64,000 nt of DNA from Hippopus hippopus (Eukaryota; Mollusca; Bivalvia; Cardiida; Cardiidae). Both the position numbers and the translations under genes were made by a program. Below the pieces are notes generated by a model. The model was not told the origin of the DNA. It did no database searches and worked only from the letters and a program-made list of their open reading frames with translations. Below, one piece after another: positions 54,001-57,000 of the stretch. Position 1 is the first letter of the stretch; the number at the start of each line of letters is the position of its first letter. Where the stretch lies: contig OX328097.1 of NCBI GenBank assembly GCA_946811185.2, positions 56,387,063 through 56,451,062 on the forward strand, given 5' to 3'.

Positions 54001-57000
54001 TTGCTATATGTATTTCTCCACAATTATCAGCCACTTAAATTCCAATTTTTTTTTTTTAAATCCTAAACAAGGCATCAATCATTGTACTATTTTTGTTGGG
54101 TTTGAATGTACACAAGACAGGAGTACAGGTTATTGCATGGCACAGGACTACAGGTAAAAAAGTATTATGTAATTTATCATATAATATTCCGTAACAAATT
54201 TGCAACAGACACCAATAAAAACCTCCAATAAAATATGGGAAACCAACAAATTTTGGCTCAATACATGAATAATATAAAAACATTGTGGCAGAGGGTAAAC
54301 TGTTTTTCATTAGCAATTTCTGCTTATGATACTTTGGTTTCAAAATTGAGCCGCTACAAGACAAAACAAGAAACTGCTGGTTAACAGCATGTTCTTTCTT
54401 TTCTCACAATGTTTTCAAAAGCCATTTTCTTCAGGGTCACTGAAGCTTGTGATTCTTCAGTAAAGGGTTAACATAGCTGTAAAAACCTTGGTAAAATTCC
54501 AAATGCATAGATAAATCACATGTTGAATGATACTGAAGCAGACCACCATAGGAATATGCAACTTAGAAACGAAAAAATGGGAGAATACTAACCTTGTGTT
54601 GATAATGGTAAGCACTTCTCCCTTCTTGAAGGACAAATCTCCCTTCTCTTGACCTTCAAAGTCATACAGAGCCTCAAACAATCGACCCTAAAATTATAAA
54701 TACAAAATCAATCATAACTATACTCAGAATGATAAAACATTCAGGAAAAATTACAATAATTGTGAAATCTGAAACTTTTAATATTTGGTAACAATAATCA
54801 CAAATTAAAACTTTTTACCAAACATTCCTGTGTTCTAATGAATGACATGCTGGAAGACAACTTTTGAAAGCTTTTTTATCCAATCACTGGAGCCATATCT
54901 GATTTATCATCTGCAAATGAGCCATGCTCTGTGAAAAGGGGGCTTAATGCATCTGCAAAAAGTATTAATCCTAGTCAGCCTGTGCAGGCTAACCTGGGCC
55001 AAAACTTTTTGCTATTGGTCAATTTTCTGCAGCTCAAAGGACCAGTGTACCTCATCATTCAGTTGTTTGTTATGCAAAATGAATTTTATGGATCCATAAA
55101 ACTGTGATGCACCGAGATGCATTAAACCTCCTTTTGCAACAGCATGGTTCCAATGTTTTCAAATCAGACAAGTCTGAAATATTGTTCTCATATGGTAAAA
55201 ATATATTTAATCCTAATTTCGTCATTTGCACACGGAGATAAATGCAATCCTTTTATCAGGACATACAGCTTCTCTTTTTTGCTGATTCTTTGGTGTTTTA
55301 TGCTCACAATATTAATCACATAATGCCAGCTAGTGCATCTATCTATGGATCCATGGTGTTCCATTCTATTAAATTTGTAATTATATTCAGATCTTGAATT
55401 TTTTTTCCTAACAAGCACTAATCTGACTTAAAGTATTTGACTAAGCTACTTTTTTTCAAAGAAAGCTTCAACAAATCTGAATGCTCCTACAAAAAAAACC
55501 CAGAGGCTTTTTCAGGTAGAATAATAGCGTAAGTGTTCACAATAACATGATCCCAAGTATTAGAAAAGCATCAACTTACAGTTGTCGTAACTTCCATATC
55601 AGTTTCCTCTTTTTCTTCCTCTTCTTCATCATCTTCCTCCTCCTCTTCATCATCTTCATCATCCTCTTCTTCATCTTCTTCCTCTTCATCTTCTTCTTCC
55701 TCCTCCTCCTCCTCTTCTTCTTCTTCCACCTTCTGTTTCTTCTTATCAACTGCCTTTGGTGCTGCTTTAGTTTCTTCACTGATAATTTATAATCATATTC
55801 AAATGGAAAATGTCAAATGTCCCATGTAACAATAAAATTATTATTTTCCCTCAGTGCAAAGGAAAATTGAAATATTTTACAATTCTATGGCCATTTATGG
55901 CCAGAAATTCTTATATTGTACAGTTTGGGTCCATATTCACCAACCATTCAAGAGTCAGCTCTAATCCTAGACTGCATGGGTAGCTATCTAATTGGCTGAG
56001 ACAAAAAGTCTCAACCAATCAGATCGCAAATATTATTCACAATCAGAATATTACTATGAATGGTTGATCAATAATTGATCTATACTCTTCTGAGAAGCAC
56101 TTACAGTGGCTCAAAGTATTTAACTCTTGACAAATACTTTTAACGACACTGAGAAAGAGGGCTTTTAAAGAAATAGAGGATATTTGTATTTTTCGGTGAA
56201 AGATCGAAATTTATTTCATCTCGTGAACACCATTGGTAATATTTTCACTCGTGGCGCAACACCATCGGTAATACTTTCACTCGTGGCACAGCCACGAGTG
56301 AAATATTACCGATGGTGTTCACGAGATGAAATAAATTTCGATCTTTCACCGAAAAATATAAATATTCTATTTATTTCATGCTTTTAACCCTTTCTGGGAG
56401 AAACTTTATCAAGATCCAGTACAGTTCTTTTCAGTTATTCCCCGTGGCGTACCCCCTCCACATAGCAACGCATTACAATATTACGTCAAGCGCGAGAAAT
56501 GTAAGGTAAATGACGTCATATTTCAATCTCGGTTGTGAGTCACGCGCATTTTACCTAAGTAACTAGGATATAAAAATCGGTATTTTCACTGGTCGTACCC
56601 GTGAAATATCGAAAAATATTTTCACTGCTATTTCTCGATATCCTACCGGAAAGCATGAAATAAATATCAATACTTGTTTTCAGCCATTGATAACCCATTT
56701 CGTTTCCCAGGAGAAGAGCAGACAAATCAAAGACAGAAAATAACACGAAACTTCATTAAAATTGAATGGGGAGGTTTTAGAAGAAGAAAGCATAGAAGAT
56801 TTAGGTCACAATGTATGACACACAGTGGTATCAGTGCAGAGAAAATGTATTTTCATATTGTATCTACTTTTGGTACCAGTGCTACCTTTCAAGTCCAAAA
56901 TTAATCAAGGTAGTAATTCCAATTCATCTGAAAACAATCATTTTATCTGGACAAATAGGAAAATTACTAGTAACTACTTACATTTTCTTTGGCACTGTTT

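Noticed and set aside
55547..55792. Hydrophobic Phe/Leu-rich plus-strand frame resembling a membrane protein
   Set aside because: It is antisense to the Glu-rich NPHP1 exon 4. The frames at 56811-57217 and 47235-47417 have the same explanation for exons 3 and 8.
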